Both the position numbers and the translations under genes were made by a program. Shown here one piece after another: positions 34,455 through 43,398 of a stretch of 64,000 nucleotides of DNA. The stretch spans positions 1 to 64,000 of the forward strand of contig JANQFC010000032.1 of NCBI GenBank assembly GCA_028278035.1, written 5' to 3'. Source of the stretch: Chlamydiales bacterium. Lineage in GTDB: Bacteria; Chlamydiota; Chlamydiia; Chlamydiales; SM23-39. Below the pieces are notes generated by a model. The model searched no databases. It was given only the letters and a program-made list of their open reading frames with translations, and was not told the origin of the DNA. How positions within the stretch are numbered: position 1 is the stretch's first letter; each line of letters opens with the position of its first letter.

Positions 34455-35657
34455 TTATTTTTTATCTGATAAAGCTTCAATTCCGGGTAGCGTTCCAAAC
34501 TCTATATATTCCAAAGAAGCTCCCCCTCCTGTAGAAATATGAGAAAATTTGTCAGCAATACCTAATTTATTAATAGCGGAGATTGAATCTCCGCCTCCAA
34601 TTATTGAAATAGCAGAAGTATCAGCTATTGCCTTTGCTATAGAATTAGTGCCTACAGCAAAAGTTTCTAACTCAAAGACTCCTAAAGGTCCATTCCATAA
34701 TATTGTCTTAGCCTGCTTTAGTAATTCGGACCATTTTTTTATAGTATCAGGTCCAATATCCATGCCTTCAAAATTTTGAGGTATGTTTTCGGATGAAGAA
34801 ATGATTTTTTTATTTGCATTATTTTTAAAATCATCAGCGATCACTATATCTGTTGGCAGATAGAGCTCAATGTTTCTTTTTTTACATTTTTCCATTACTT
34901 TTTTTGCATCTTTTAATCTATCTAATTCTATTAAAGAGTTTCCTACATCTATACCTTTTGATTTTAAAAAGGTATATGCCATGGCGCCGCCAATAAATAA
35001 AGCATCTACCTTGTCTGCTAAGTTTAAAAGGACTCCAATTTTTGTGGATATTTTAGCGCCCCCTATTATAGCAAAAAATGGACGTTTTGGATTTTTAATA
35101 TTGTTGCCTAAAAAATTAATTTCTTTTTCTAATAAAAATCCAGCAGCGGCTTTGTTAGGAAAATATTTTGTAATGGTATATGTAGAAGAGTGTTTTCTAT
35201 GAGCTGTTCCAAATGCATCATTAATATAAATATCAGCTAAATTAGATAATTTTTCAGCAAAAGAGGGATCTTTTTCTGGTTTTTCCTCTGCTTCATAATA
35301 TCTCAAGTTTTCTAGAAGCATAATTTCTTTCGTTTTTAATTTTTTTGCCATTTTTTCAACATCTTTACCGATTGAGTCAGGAGCCATTTTCACCTCTTGT
35401 CCCAAAAGTTCACTAAGTCTTTTAGCGCAGGGCTTTAAAGATAATTTAGATTCTTTTTTTCCTTTAGGTCTACCTAAATGGCTCATTAATATTAAAGAGC
35501 CGTTATGATCTAGAATATATTTTATGGATTTTAAAGAAGCTTTTATTCTGGTGTCGTCTGCTATTGTGCAGTCTTGATTTAATGGTACATTGAAATCTAC
35601 TCTCATTAATACTTTTTTATTATTTAAATCTAAATCTTGAATTGTAAGTTTGCTCAT
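34455..35657 (-). CDS. pgk: phosphoglycerate kinase
   Basis: 400 residues. N-terminal substrate blocks are KVLMRVDFNVPLN and MSHLGRPKGKK; the hinge and nucleotide domain hold GGAKISTKIGVLLNLADKVD, WNGPLGVFE and GGGDS near the end. It catalyses ADP phosphorylation by 1,3-bisphosphoglycerate, the first ATP-yielding step of lower glycolysis. Chlamydiae combine it with host ATP import. It stands alone with 58 bp to the next gene. In C. trachomatis pgk lies elsewhere (from memory), so this is a moved segment. Confidence 0.95.
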   Translation of the reverse strand: MSKLTIQDLDLNNKKVLMRVDFNVPLNQDCTIADDTRIKASLKSIKYILDHNGSLILMSHLGRPKGKKESKLSLKPCAKRLSELLGQEVKMAPDSIGKDVEKMAKKLKTKEIMLLENLRYYEAEEKPEKDPSFAEKLSNLADIYINDAFGTAHRKHSSTYTITKYFPNKAAAGFLLEKEINFLGNNIKNPKRPFFAIIGGAKISTKIGVLLNLADKVDALFIGGAMAYTFLKSKGIDVGNSLIELDRLKDAKKVMEKCKKRNIELYLPTDIVIADDFKNNANKKIISSSENIPQNFEGMDIGPDTIKKWSELLKQAKTILWNGPLGVFELETFAVGTNSIAKAIADTSAISIIGGGDSISAINKLGIADKFSHISTGGGASLEYIEFGTLPGIEALSDKK

Positions 35658-35715
35658 AAAAACTCCTAAATATATCTATAAATTTATAAATAGCTAAGTA
35701 GGATAAGTCAAGAAA

Positions 35716-36465
35716 TTAAAGAGCCTGGAATGGATTAGATGCCTGTTTGAAATTGATTTTCTTTTTTCTGGTATTGATCTCAGATCTTATCGAATATAAA
35801 AGATCTTCGTCGAAATCTTTTCCTGCCGCCCATTTAAGGTATTCAAGTGGGATTTCACTAAAAGGTCTGCCTTTATGTTTTCCAAGAGGCATGTTTTTTA
35901 ATAAAACAGGTTTTTGCAGTCTTTGAAAAAGCTGTTTTGTTGTAGTAAATGATTTTGTTAAATGCTTGAAAACTTCTATGTTTACAATAACATCATTTAA
36001 AGCTCTATGAGCTCCCTCAAATTCAATATTAAAATGCTTTCTTAAACTTTCTAAAGAATTTATGGGGCTTTCTCCATACAAGCGTGCAAGTCTTAAAGTG
36101 TCTATCAGTTTAGAATGGGATAAAGGACTATTAAGCCCATTTCTCTTAGCTTCACTATCAATTATAGCAATATCAAATCGTATTCCATGTCCAATGATTA
36201 TATGATTTTGGGAAAATTCAAAAAGCTTGGGCAGAATGTCTTTGATCTTGGGCTTGTTTAAAACCATTTCATCTGAAATATTATGGATATTCTTAGATAT
36301 TTCCGGTATGGGCATTTCAGGATCTATTAAGGTATCAAATTGTTCTATAACATTATTTAATGTAAATTTGCAGGCTGCAATTTCTATTATTTTATCATTT
36401 TCAGGATCCAACCCTGTTGCTTCTACATCAATACATACAAATTTGTCTTCATCTAATAAAGTCAT
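35716..36465 (-). CDS. DnaQ-family exonuclease with C-terminal DUF3820-like domain
   Basis: 249 residues. DEDDh exonuclease: FVCIDVEATGLDPENDKIIE (Exo I with D and E), GHGIRFDIAIID (Exo II) and GAHRALNDVIVNIEVF (Exo III with His and Asp). After ~190 a short domain MPLGKHKGRPFSEIPLEYLKWAA matches the DUF3820 style ('PFGKYKG...P..YL.W'). This arrangement is that of the chlamydial DnaQ, a probable Pol III epsilon or repair exonuclease. It overlaps the engB stop by 4 nt and belongs to the engB-tsaE cluster. Confidence 0.88.
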   Translation of the reverse strand: MTLLDEDKFVCIDVEATGLDPENDKIIEIAACKFTLNNVIEQFDTLIDPEMPIPEISKNIHNISDEMVLNKPKIKDILPKLFEFSQNHIIIGHGIRFDIAIIDSEAKRNGLNSPLSHSKLIDTLRLARLYGESPINSLESLRKHFNIEFEGAHRALNDVIVNIEVFKHLTKSFTTTKQLFQRLQKPVLLKNMPLGKHKGRPFSEIPLEYLKWAAGKDFDEDLLYSIRSEINTRKKKINFKQASNPFQAL

Positions 36466-37055
36466 ATTACTTCATTTATTTTTTTTATTAATGGAATCAT
36501 GCAATTTTTTGAATTTATAGAATATTCTATATGATCGGAAAAAATAGATACATTATTATTTTTTAAGATTTTTAGATTTGTCTGAATATTTTTTTCAAGC
36601 TCTGTTTTTTTAAGCTTATCTGTTTTTGTAAATATTAAAATAGTTGGTTTTTTGTAAAAATTCAGCCAATTGATAAAAGCTAGATCTTCTTTAGATACAA
36701 CTCTTCTGGAATCCAATAAAAGTAAAATGCATTTAATGTTTTGGTTGTGATTTAAGTAATGATCAATTGTTTCAGACCATTTTTCCTGATCTTTTTTTGA
36801 TCTTTTCGCATAGCCGTAACCAGGCAGATCTGATAATATTATTTTTTCATCAATTAGAAAATGATTGATAGATTGTGTTTTACCGGCTTTAGAGGAAGTC
36901 TTGGCTATTTTATTATTAAAAAGGTGGTTTATCAAAGAAGATTTGCCGACATTAGATCTACCGGTAATTATTATTTCTGTTTTGTTTGTATTTTCAATAT
37001 CTTCAATATTGAAAATGCTTTTTAAGAATCGGATTTGTTTAAATTTAAGATTCAT
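36462..37055 (-). CDS. engB: ribosome-biogenesis GTPase EngB (YihA/YsxC)
   Basis: 197 residues, typical. G1 TGRSNVGKSSLINHLF, G3 DLPGYGYAKR, G4 FTKTDKL. SKAGKTQSINHFLI carries the switch I region. EngB helps assemble the 50S subunit. It starts 11 nt inside tsaE and its stop overlaps the downstream dnaQ-like gene by 4 nt, so dnaQ, engB and tsaE form a tightly coupled set. Confidence 0.93.
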   Translation of the reverse strand: MNLKFKQIRFLKSIFNIEDIENTNKTEIIITGRSNVGKSSLINHLFNNKIAKTSSKAGKTQSINHFLIDEKIILSDLPGYGYAKRSKKDQEKWSETIDHYLNHNQNIKCILLLLDSRRVVSKEDLAFINWLNFYKKPTILIFTKTDKLKKTELEKNIQTNLKILKNNNVSIFSDHIEYSINSKNCMIPLIKKINEVI

Positions 37056-37470
37056 AAATTTTAATTTCTCTTTGATTTTCTGATAGATGGCTTATGTAAA
37101 CTTTAAGGATATTTTTAGGAAGGATCTGTTCTATATTTTCTGCCCATTCGATCAAGCATATTCCATCAGATGAAAAATATTCCTCAAATCCCATATTTAA
37201 AAAATCTTCTTCATTTTTTAACCTATAGACATCGAAATGATATATTGGTAGAGATGCTTCATATATGTTCATGTATATAAAAGTAGGGCTATTAACTTGT
37301 ATTTTAGCATTAAGAGATTGTACCAAGCCCTTTATTAAAGTTGTTTTGCCAGCTCCTAATGGGGCAAAAAATGCAACAATAGAACCTTTTTTTAACTTTT
37401 CAGCAAGCTTTTTGCCGAACTGCAAGGTTTCTTCACAAGAATTGGATATATATGAAATTAATTTAGCCAT
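37045..37470 (-). CDS. tsaE: tRNA threonylcarbamoyladenosine biosynthesis ATPase TsaE
   Basis: 141 residues. Walker A APLGAGKTTLIKGLVQSL, NSPTFIYMNIYE and HFDVYRLKNEEDFLNMG are TsaE (YjeE) signatures, and LIEWAENIEQILP follows. It powers TsaBDC in making t6A37 of ANN-decoding tRNAs. It overlaps the upstream DUF2709-like gene by 13 nt and engB by 11 nt. In C. trachomatis a yjeE gene is likewise beside dnaQ (from memory). Confidence 0.93.
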   Translation of the reverse strand: MAKLISYISNSCEETLQFGKKLAEKLKKGSIVAFFAPLGAGKTTLIKGLVQSLNAKIQVNSPTFIYMNIYEASLPIYHFDVYRLKNEEDFLNMGFEEYFSSDGICLIEWAENIEQILPKNILKVYISHLSENQREIKIYES

Positions 37471-38171
37471 TTTGATAAATAAGGACCGAATTCTTTATAT
37501 TCAGAAAGCTCTTTTACAAACATTTCTATTTTTTCTTCCGTAAGCTCAGTTTGTATAAGCTCAAGCAAATGAGCTTCTATTTGAAATCTATTTTGATTTT
37601 GAACTTCAAAAAGAGTTAAATGTTTAACATAGTGCTTTTTAAAATCTTCAATGACAGCTTTTTTGCTGTTAAACAGCTTTCCTGTGATTGCTGAAGAATA
37701 AACTGTTTTGGTAATAGGTTCTTTTCTTTTTGTAATATATTTTTTGATTATTTCCGGATCTTCCGATATGAAGAATCGCTTGGCTTTTAATCCTCCTACT
37801 CTTTCTGTATTTTCAGGGCACTTTGATACCCAGTCATATATAGCGTCTTGAGGATTAGGATGGGTATTATCGCCAAAAACCTTGCCGGTAAAAGGACATA
37901 TATAAATTTTTTGAGTTTCTTCATTTACGCTTTCCTGGCCAAACTGTATTTTGATCTCAGTCTCTCTGTATAAGGCATTTGCTTTTTCTAGATGGTCAAT
38001 CAAGTCTTCTAGGCTCTTGTAAATCATTTTTTCACGAGGAAATAAAACAGGTTTCAAATTAAATTTTTTTTCTACATAGAATAAATATGTCGCAATTAAA
38101 TCAATTTTTTTATTGGATTTAATGAATTTTAATATTTCTTTTTTTAATTTTTCATTTATGACTACTGTCAT
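37458..38171 (-). CDS. chlamydial conserved protein of DUF2709 type
   Basis: 237 residues, no signal peptide or membrane helix. Two related short motifs are visible: YICPFTGKVFGDNTHPNPQD at ~90-110 and YSSAITGKLFNSKKAVIED, suggesting an internal duplication of a small fold, the first copy with a Cys. Position (beside tsaE and dnaQ) and length match C. trachomatis CT538, which carries DUF2709 as I recall. No function is known. It is first gene of its cluster, read divergently from ldh. Confidence 0.7.
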   Translation of the reverse strand: MTVVINEKLKKEILKFIKSNKKIDLIATYLFYVEKKFNLKPVLFPREKMIYKSLEDLIDHLEKANALYRETEIKIQFGQESVNEETQKIYICPFTGKVFGDNTHPNPQDAIYDWVSKCPENTERVGGLKAKRFFISEDPEIIKKYITKRKEPITKTVYSSAITGKLFNSKKAVIEDFKKHYVKHLTLFEVQNQNRFQIEAHLLELIQTELTEEKIEMFVKELSEYKEFGPYLSKWLN

Positions 38172-38397
38172 TTTTACCTCAGGTATTGAATATTTATAGA
38201 TCGTTAATAATAAATGGTTTTGCTGAACTACAAATTTAATGCTTTCTGTTATATTTTATCAAGTCAAAATACCTTTATGTAGATAGGGATTTATTCAATT
38301 GATTTTAGCTTAAAAAAATGGTATTCTATATGGACTCGAAGATAAATATATTAAAATAAAGAAGATAAATTAAAAATTTATTTTTAAGGAGTCCTAA

Positions 38398-39537
38398 ATG
38401 AGCTCATTAACGCAGAAAAAACAAGATAAAGAAATTAAAAGTACTAATCCAAATCTTGTTTTCGAAAAGCTTAAAGTAAACGGTTATGAAGAAGTTTACA
38501 AAATAACAAATGAACAAGAAAACCTATTAGCAATAGTAGCGATTCACAATACTACTTTAGGGGTTGCCTTAGGAGGGACAAGAATTAAACATTATTCTAC
38601 TTTTGATGAAGCTTTGGAAGATGTATTGAGACTGTCGGAAGGCATGACATATAAATCTGCAGTTGCTGAAGTTGGTTTAGGCGGCGGAAAAAGTGTTATT
38701 ATTTTAAAGAAAAATCAAAAAAAAGACAAAAATTTACTCTTGGCTTTTGGTGAAGCTATAGAAGCTTTAAACGGTAGATATACTTGTGCTGAAGATATGG
38801 GCTGTACTACAGATGATGTTATGACGATAAGACAAAAGACTAAATATGTTGTGGGCCTTCCTCATAAAAATAGTAGCGGCGATCCAGGAAAATTTACTGC
38901 TTGGGGAGTGTACAAAGGTATTCATGCAACTTTAAATTATTTATATAAAACAGATTCTGCTAAAGGTAAAAAAATTGCGATACAGGGACTAGGTAATGTT
39001 GGTCTTTATTTACTAGAGAATTTATTTTGGGAAGGAGCTGATTTAATTATTAGTGACATCAATGAAAATTTAGCAAATGAGCTAGCTTTGAAATATAATG
39101 CAAAAGCTGTGAAACCGGAAGATATTTATAAAGAAAAATGCGATGTTTTTGCGCCTTGTGCAATTGGAGCTATTTTAAATGATGAGACTATTAAGCAGCT
39201 TGATTGCAAAGCTGTGGTGGGTAGCGCCAATAATCAGTTATTAAATCATCAGCATGCTTATGATTTAAAAGATAAAAATATATTATATGCCCCTGATTTT
39301 GTTGTTAATGCAGGCGGTCTTTTAAATGTGACCGCAGAGCTTCACAAAGATGGCTATAATCCACGATCGCCGAGAGATAAAACAGATAATATTTATAATG
39401 AAATTTTATCTATTTATAAAATAGCTGATAAAAATAATGTTTCAACGAATGAGGCTGCAATTCAGTTAGCCAAGCATAAATTAGAATATAATATCGGAAA
39501 AAGAAAGGATAAGTTATATTATCATCATAGTATTTAA
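38398..39537 (+). CDS. ldh: Glu/Leu/Phe/Val-type (leucine) dehydrogenase
   Basis: 379 residues. GVALGGTRIKHYSTFDEALE and LRLSEGMTYKSAVAEVGLGG (with the catalytic Lys in GGGKSVI) are the leucine dehydrogenase catalytic blocks. The NAD-binding part is IAIQGLGNVGLYLLENL with D at the end of beta-2 (SDINENLA). It interconverts branched amino acids and 2-oxo acids. Exact substrate is not resolvable by eye. An AAGGAG box lies before the ATG. It is followed after 13 nt by argS. Chlamydia has a homolog (CT773, from memory) in another place. Confidence 0.88.
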   Translation: MSSLTQKKQDKEIKSTNPNLVFEKLKVNGYEEVYKITNEQENLLAIVAIHNTTLGVALGGTRIKHYSTFDEALEDVLRLSEGMTYKSAVAEVGLGGGKSVIILKKNQKKDKNLLLAFGEAIEALNGRYTCAEDMGCTTDDVMTIRQKTKYVVGLPHKNSSGDPGKFTAWGVYKGIHATLNYLYKTDSAKGKKIAIQGLGNVGLYLLENLFWEGADLIISDINENLANELALKYNAKAVKPEDIYKEKCDVFAPCAIGAILNDETIKQLDCKAVVGSANNQLLNHQHAYDLKDKNILYAPDFVVNAGGLLNVTAELHKDGYNPRSPRDKTDNIYNEILSIYKIADKNNVSTNEAAIQLAKHKLEYNIGKRKDKLYYHHSI

Positions 39538-39550
39538 CCCATAATTTACT

Positions 39551-41308
39551 ATGAAAACATATCTTTTAGGCTTCTTACAAAATAGATTAACAGAATCTAT
39601 TTTAAAATCTTTTGATGAAATTTTAGATGCTAAATTATCTATTGCGGATGTAGCGGTCTGCAGTCAGGAGTTTGGTCATTATCAGTGCAACAGCGCATTA
39701 AAGCTAGCAAAAGTTTTAAAAGAAAATCCAAGAAAAATAGCTGATAAAATAGTTAATAATTTAAATGTTAAAGAAAATTTAAAAGATATTTTTTCTAAAA
39801 TAGAAATAGCAGGACCCGGTTTTATTAATTTGACTTTAGCAGAAGATTTTATATCCGATGTTTTAAATGACAATATGAATGATCCGAAGCTTGGAGCAAA
39901 AAAATTAGAGAAAAAACAAAAGATCATAGTGGAGTTTTCGTCTCCTAATATTGCCAAAGATCTGCATGTCGGTCATTTAAGGTCTACAATTATTGGGGAT
40001 TCATTAGCTAAACTATTTGAATTTTTAGGTCATGACGTTTTAAGGTTGAATCATATAGGAGACTGGGGCACTCAGTTTGGTATGCTTATCAATTATTTAA
40101 AAAAACATCAGCCGAAAATACTATCAAAAGAAGAGACTGCTGATTTAGTTGTTTTAACTAAATGGTACAAAGAGGCCAGAAAATTATTTGATTCAGATTC
40201 AGAATTTAAAAAACAATCTCAATTAGAAGTAGTAAACCTTCAAAAAAAAGAAGCTACCGCTATCAATGCTTGGAATATAATATGTGAGATTTCAAAAGCG
40301 GCTTTTCGAGAGATTTACCAGTTATTGGATATTCAGTTAGAAGAAAGAGGAGAGTCTTTTTATAATGATGAACTTCCTTTAATTGTAAAAGATCTGGAAG
40401 ATAAAAAGTTAATTGAAATATCAGACGGTGCTAAATGCGTTTTTATAGAAGGATTTAAAAATAGAGAAGGAAACCCTCTTCCGGTTATGGTCCAAAAATC
40501 AGATGGCGGATATAATTATGATTCTACTGACATTGCAGCTTTTAAACATCGCTGCGAGATAGAAAAAGCAAATAGAATAATTATCATTACGGACTTGGGT
40601 CAAAGCCTTCATTTTCAAATGATCTATCCTTTAGTTGTTAAAGCAAAATATCTAGATCCTAATATTACAAAATTTGATCATGTGACATTTGGGGTTGTAC
40701 TAGGAGCAGACGGCAAGAAATTCAAGACAAGATCAGGTGAGACGGAAAGATTAATAGATCTATTATATGAAGCTGTAAATCATGCTAAAAAAATACTAAA
40801 AGACAGATTAGATACAGATAATGAGACTTTAGAAAAATATGCTGTTAATTTAGGAATAAGCGCTATTAAATATGCGGATCTTTCCAATCACAGACAAAGT
40901 GATTATATTTTCTCTTATGATAAAATGCTTTCCTTAGAAGGCAACACCGCGGCATTTTTATTTTATTCTTATGTAAGAATCTTAGGTATTAAAAGAAAAA
41001 TAGATTCTGATATTGATAGAATTATTAAAAGTTCTAAAATTAATTTAAAACACCCGTCAGAAGTATCTCTAGGAATTCATTTAGCAAGGTTTTCAGAAGT
41101 ATTGGAAATGATGTCGAGAGATTTACTGCCTAACAGACTTTGTGATTATTTATATGAGCTTGCTACCAGATTCAATGTATTTTTCAGAGACTGCAGGGTA
41201 GAAGGGACGATAGAGCAAAATGAAAGGTTGGCTCTATGTGAATATACATCTAAAGTCATGAAAAAAAGCTTTGATATTCTAGGCTTAAAGCCGTTAGATA
41301 AAATGTAA
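39551..41308 (+). CDS. argS: arginyl-tRNA synthetase
   Basis: 585 residues, usual size. N-terminal Add1 domain, then SPNIAKDLHVGHLRSTIIGD with the HIGH-type motif HVGH. The ArgRS core has LGQSLHFQM and FGVVLGADGKKFKTRSGE in place of KMSKS. The DALR anticodon domain closes it (FLFYSYVRI, ending LDKM). Charges tRNA-Arg. In C. trachomatis argS lies between plsC and murA (from memory); here ldh precedes it and an ankyrin gene on the other strand follows. Confidence 0.95.
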   Translation: MKTYLLGFLQNRLTESILKSFDEILDAKLSIADVAVCSQEFGHYQCNSALKLAKVLKENPRKIADKIVNNLNVKENLKDIFSKIEIAGPGFINLTLAEDFISDVLNDNMNDPKLGAKKLEKKQKIIVEFSSPNIAKDLHVGHLRSTIIGDSLAKLFEFLGHDVLRLNHIGDWGTQFGMLINYLKKHQPKILSKEETADLVVLTKWYKEARKLFDSDSEFKKQSQLEVVNLQKKEATAINAWNIICEISKAAFREIYQLLDIQLEERGESFYNDELPLIVKDLEDKKLIEISDGAKCVFIEGFKNREGNPLPVMVQKSDGGYNYDSTDIAAFKHRCEIEKANRIIIITDLGQSLHFQMIYPLVVKAKYLDPNITKFDHVTFGVVLGADGKKFKTRSGETERLIDLLYEAVNHAKKILKDRLDTDNETLEKYAVNLGISAIKYADLSNHRQSDYIFSYDKMLSLEGNTAAFLFYSYVRILGIKRKIDSDIDRIIKSSKINLKHPSEVSLGIHLARFSEVLEMMSRDLLPNRLCDYLYELATRFNVFFRDCRVEGTIEQNERLALCEYTSKVMKKSFDILGLKPLDKM

Positions 41309-41335
41309 TAATTATTTCCTGGTGTTAAAAAAAAA

Positions 41336-42319
41336 TTAGTCCGAGTCCCACTCATCCCAAGGATTAGGTAGTAAGTTATAATATTCTACTAAGGTATTTG
41401 GGGTCTGGCCATACTCATTTTGCAAGTGGGTGTTTCCTGCATAGTTATAAAACAAATATTTACATACTTCAACATTCCTATCAATAGCAGCGCAGTGTAA
41501 TACAGAATTTTTCAATTTGTTTTGTATATTAAAATCAGCTCCGTGCTTACGTAATTTGATAAAAATATCAACAGGTGTAAAAGGTTTGTGAAGAGGCCTA
41601 TAATATAGCCCACAACGATCAATAACCTCATTGGCCCCTATAGCTAAGTGGGCGGGGGTATTGCCATTATTATCTTGGGCATTTACATCACCGCCCAGTT
41701 CAATAATTTTATTGGTAACGTATTTGTTTCTTACAGCGTAATGTAAAGGGGTTCTGCCGTATGCATCTCTACCGTTAATATTTCCGCCATGGTCAACAAG
41801 AAATTCTATCATTTCTGAACTAAATTTAGATGCTGCATTACATAAATTCGCATTTGTGACTTCAGCTCCCTCTTCTACTAAAAACTTTATTAGTTCTTCA
41901 TTGAACCGGTCTATTGCGTGTTCCAAAGGAGTAATATAACAAATGTCTGAAACATTAATAGCTGCTCCTTGGCTTTTTAAAAATTTTACCATAGCTATAT
42001 CACTTTTTTTAGCTGCTAATAATAATGGCGAGTTTCCAAACTTGTCTTGTTTTTCCATATCAGCGCCTAAGTCGATAAGTTGTTTGGTTTCTTGTAAAAG
42101 ACTTTTTTCGACTGCGTAATGTAATAAAGTATCTTCATAATGATTTACAATATGTGCAACATCAATATTAGAAGATTGGCAATATGTAATAAAATTAGCA
42201 AAGGAGGTCGTAGATTCCGGAGGTAAAGTTTCTTTTTTTATTGCATTGTGTTCTAAAAAAGATGTGAAATAACCATCTGAAAAAATATCCGGATGTTGTT
42301 TAACTCCTGCAGTAGACAT
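41336..42319 (-). CDS. ankyrin-repeat protein
   Basis: 327 residues with about seven ankyrin repeats from residue ~60 to 310. Clear units: DTLLHYAVEKSLLQETKQLI, FGNSPLLLAAKKSDIAMVKF, YGRTPLHYAVRNKYVTNKII, DNNGNTPAHLAIGANEVID, and KNSVLHCAAIDRNVEVCKYL. There is no signal peptide or membrane helix. Ankyrin proteins in intracellular bacteria often bind host proteins and may be type III or IV effectors; this is inferred. It is monocistronic between argS (convergent, 27 nt) and epmB, the sort of place where accessory genes enter a conserved block. Confidence 0.9.
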   Translation of the reverse strand: MSTAGVKQHPDIFSDGYFTSFLEHNAIKKETLPPESTTSFANFITYCQSSNIDVAHIVNHYEDTLLHYAVEKSLLQETKQLIDLGADMEKQDKFGNSPLLLAAKKSDIAMVKFLKSQGAAINVSDICYITPLEHAIDRFNEELIKFLVEEGAEVTNANLCNAASKFSSEMIEFLVDHGGNINGRDAYGRTPLHYAVRNKYVTNKIIELGGDVNAQDNNGNTPAHLAIGANEVIDRCGLYYRPLHKPFTPVDIFIKLRKHGADFNIQNKLKNSVLHCAAIDRNVEVCKYLFYNYAGNTHLQNEYGQTPNTLVEYYNLLPNPWDEWDSD

Positions 42320-42406
42320 ATAAATTCCTAGTTTTTTAAAGGTACCATTTTATACATCAATATGTTTTTTTATCATAGAGAAAAATTTCGAAAGTTGAAT
42401 TAAAAA

Positions 42407-43342
42407 TTAAGTTAATAATGTTTTATTTTTTTGATCGGGAATTTCTTTAACGTATTTAACGATCATATAGCCGGGTAAGTTTGCCTGAAGTTGTTTTATA
42501 AGATCTTTTCCTTTTTTTACGGGCACTTCAAAATGATGAGTTGATTGTACTTTATCTAATTGATGTAGATAATAAGGAATGATTCCTATTGAAGTTAATT
42601 TTTCATATAAGTTTTTTAAAGTTTTTAAATTATCATTAATGCCTTTAAGTAAAACTGTTTGATTGAAAAGCAAGATGTTTAATTGCCTTAATTTTTTAAC
42701 GGCATTTATTACATTCATATCTATTTCATTTGGATGGTTTATATGAAAAACAAATATAATTTGTTTTTTTAATTTTTTTAAAATATCTAAAAAATTTTTA
42801 TTTATTCTTTTGGGTGCTGCAATGATATATCTTGTATGAAACCTTATTCTTTTAAGATGTTTGATTTGATTTAACTGAGCAAGAAGGTCTTGTAATGCTT
42901 TATTACTTAATGATAAAGGATCTCCCCCGCTTAAGATTATTTCTTCTATGGAAACATCTTTTTTAATAAGCTCTGTTTCCTTTGAAAAGTCTTTTTTGTT
43001 TTTGAGGGATCGATTTTTCCTAAAACAAAATCTGCAGTGCATTTGGCAGGTATTTGTGGTAATCAAAAGAGCTCGATTTTTATATTTTTTAATAAGATTG
43101 TTATTGGTGAATTTTTTCTCTAAAAGAGGATCTTTTGTATATCCTTTTACTTTTTGTATTTCATCTTTTATAGGAACAAACTGTTTAAATATAGGATCGA
43201 TCGGATCATTTTTTTTTATTTTTACGGCCAGGCTATATGGCAATAATAATGGAAATGAAGGATCTAATAGTAGGTTTTCTTGATTTTTTTTATCTAACTT
43301 GAGAAATTTAATTAATTTATTTATATCTGTAAAAGATCTCAT
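42407..43342 (-). CDS. epmB: radical SAM lysine 2,3-aminomutase family protein (EpmB-like)
   Basis: 311 residues. The radical SAM cluster is CQMHCRFCFRK (CX3CX2C). EIILSGGDPLSL is the SAM-binding GGDP block. QTVLLKGIND and YYLHQLDKVQSTHHFEV, with DKV..T.HF, are KamA/EpmB features; it lacks the C-terminal extension of catabolic KamA, which matches EpmB (YjeK). EpmB makes (R)-beta-lysine for modification of elongation factor P. epmA and efp are not in the window. Standalone between the ankyrin gene and murA. Confidence 0.82.
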   Translation of the reverse strand: MRSFTDINKLIKFLKLDKKNQENLLLDPSFPLLLPYSLAVKIKKNDPIDPIFKQFVPIKDEIQKVKGYTKDPLLEKKFTNNNLIKKYKNRALLITTNTCQMHCRFCFRKNRSLKNKKDFSKETELIKKDVSIEEIILSGGDPLSLSNKALQDLLAQLNQIKHLKRIRFHTRYIIAAPKRINKNFLDILKKLKKQIIFVFHINHPNEIDMNVINAVKKLRQLNILLFNQTVLLKGINDNLKTLKNLYEKLTSIGIIPYYLHQLDKVQSTHHFEVPVKKGKDLIKQLQANLPGYMIVKYVKEIPDQKNKTLLT

Positions 43343-43398
43343 TTTAATTATAAGATAATTTTAAAAAATGAATATTTTATATAAATAAATCTTAAAAA

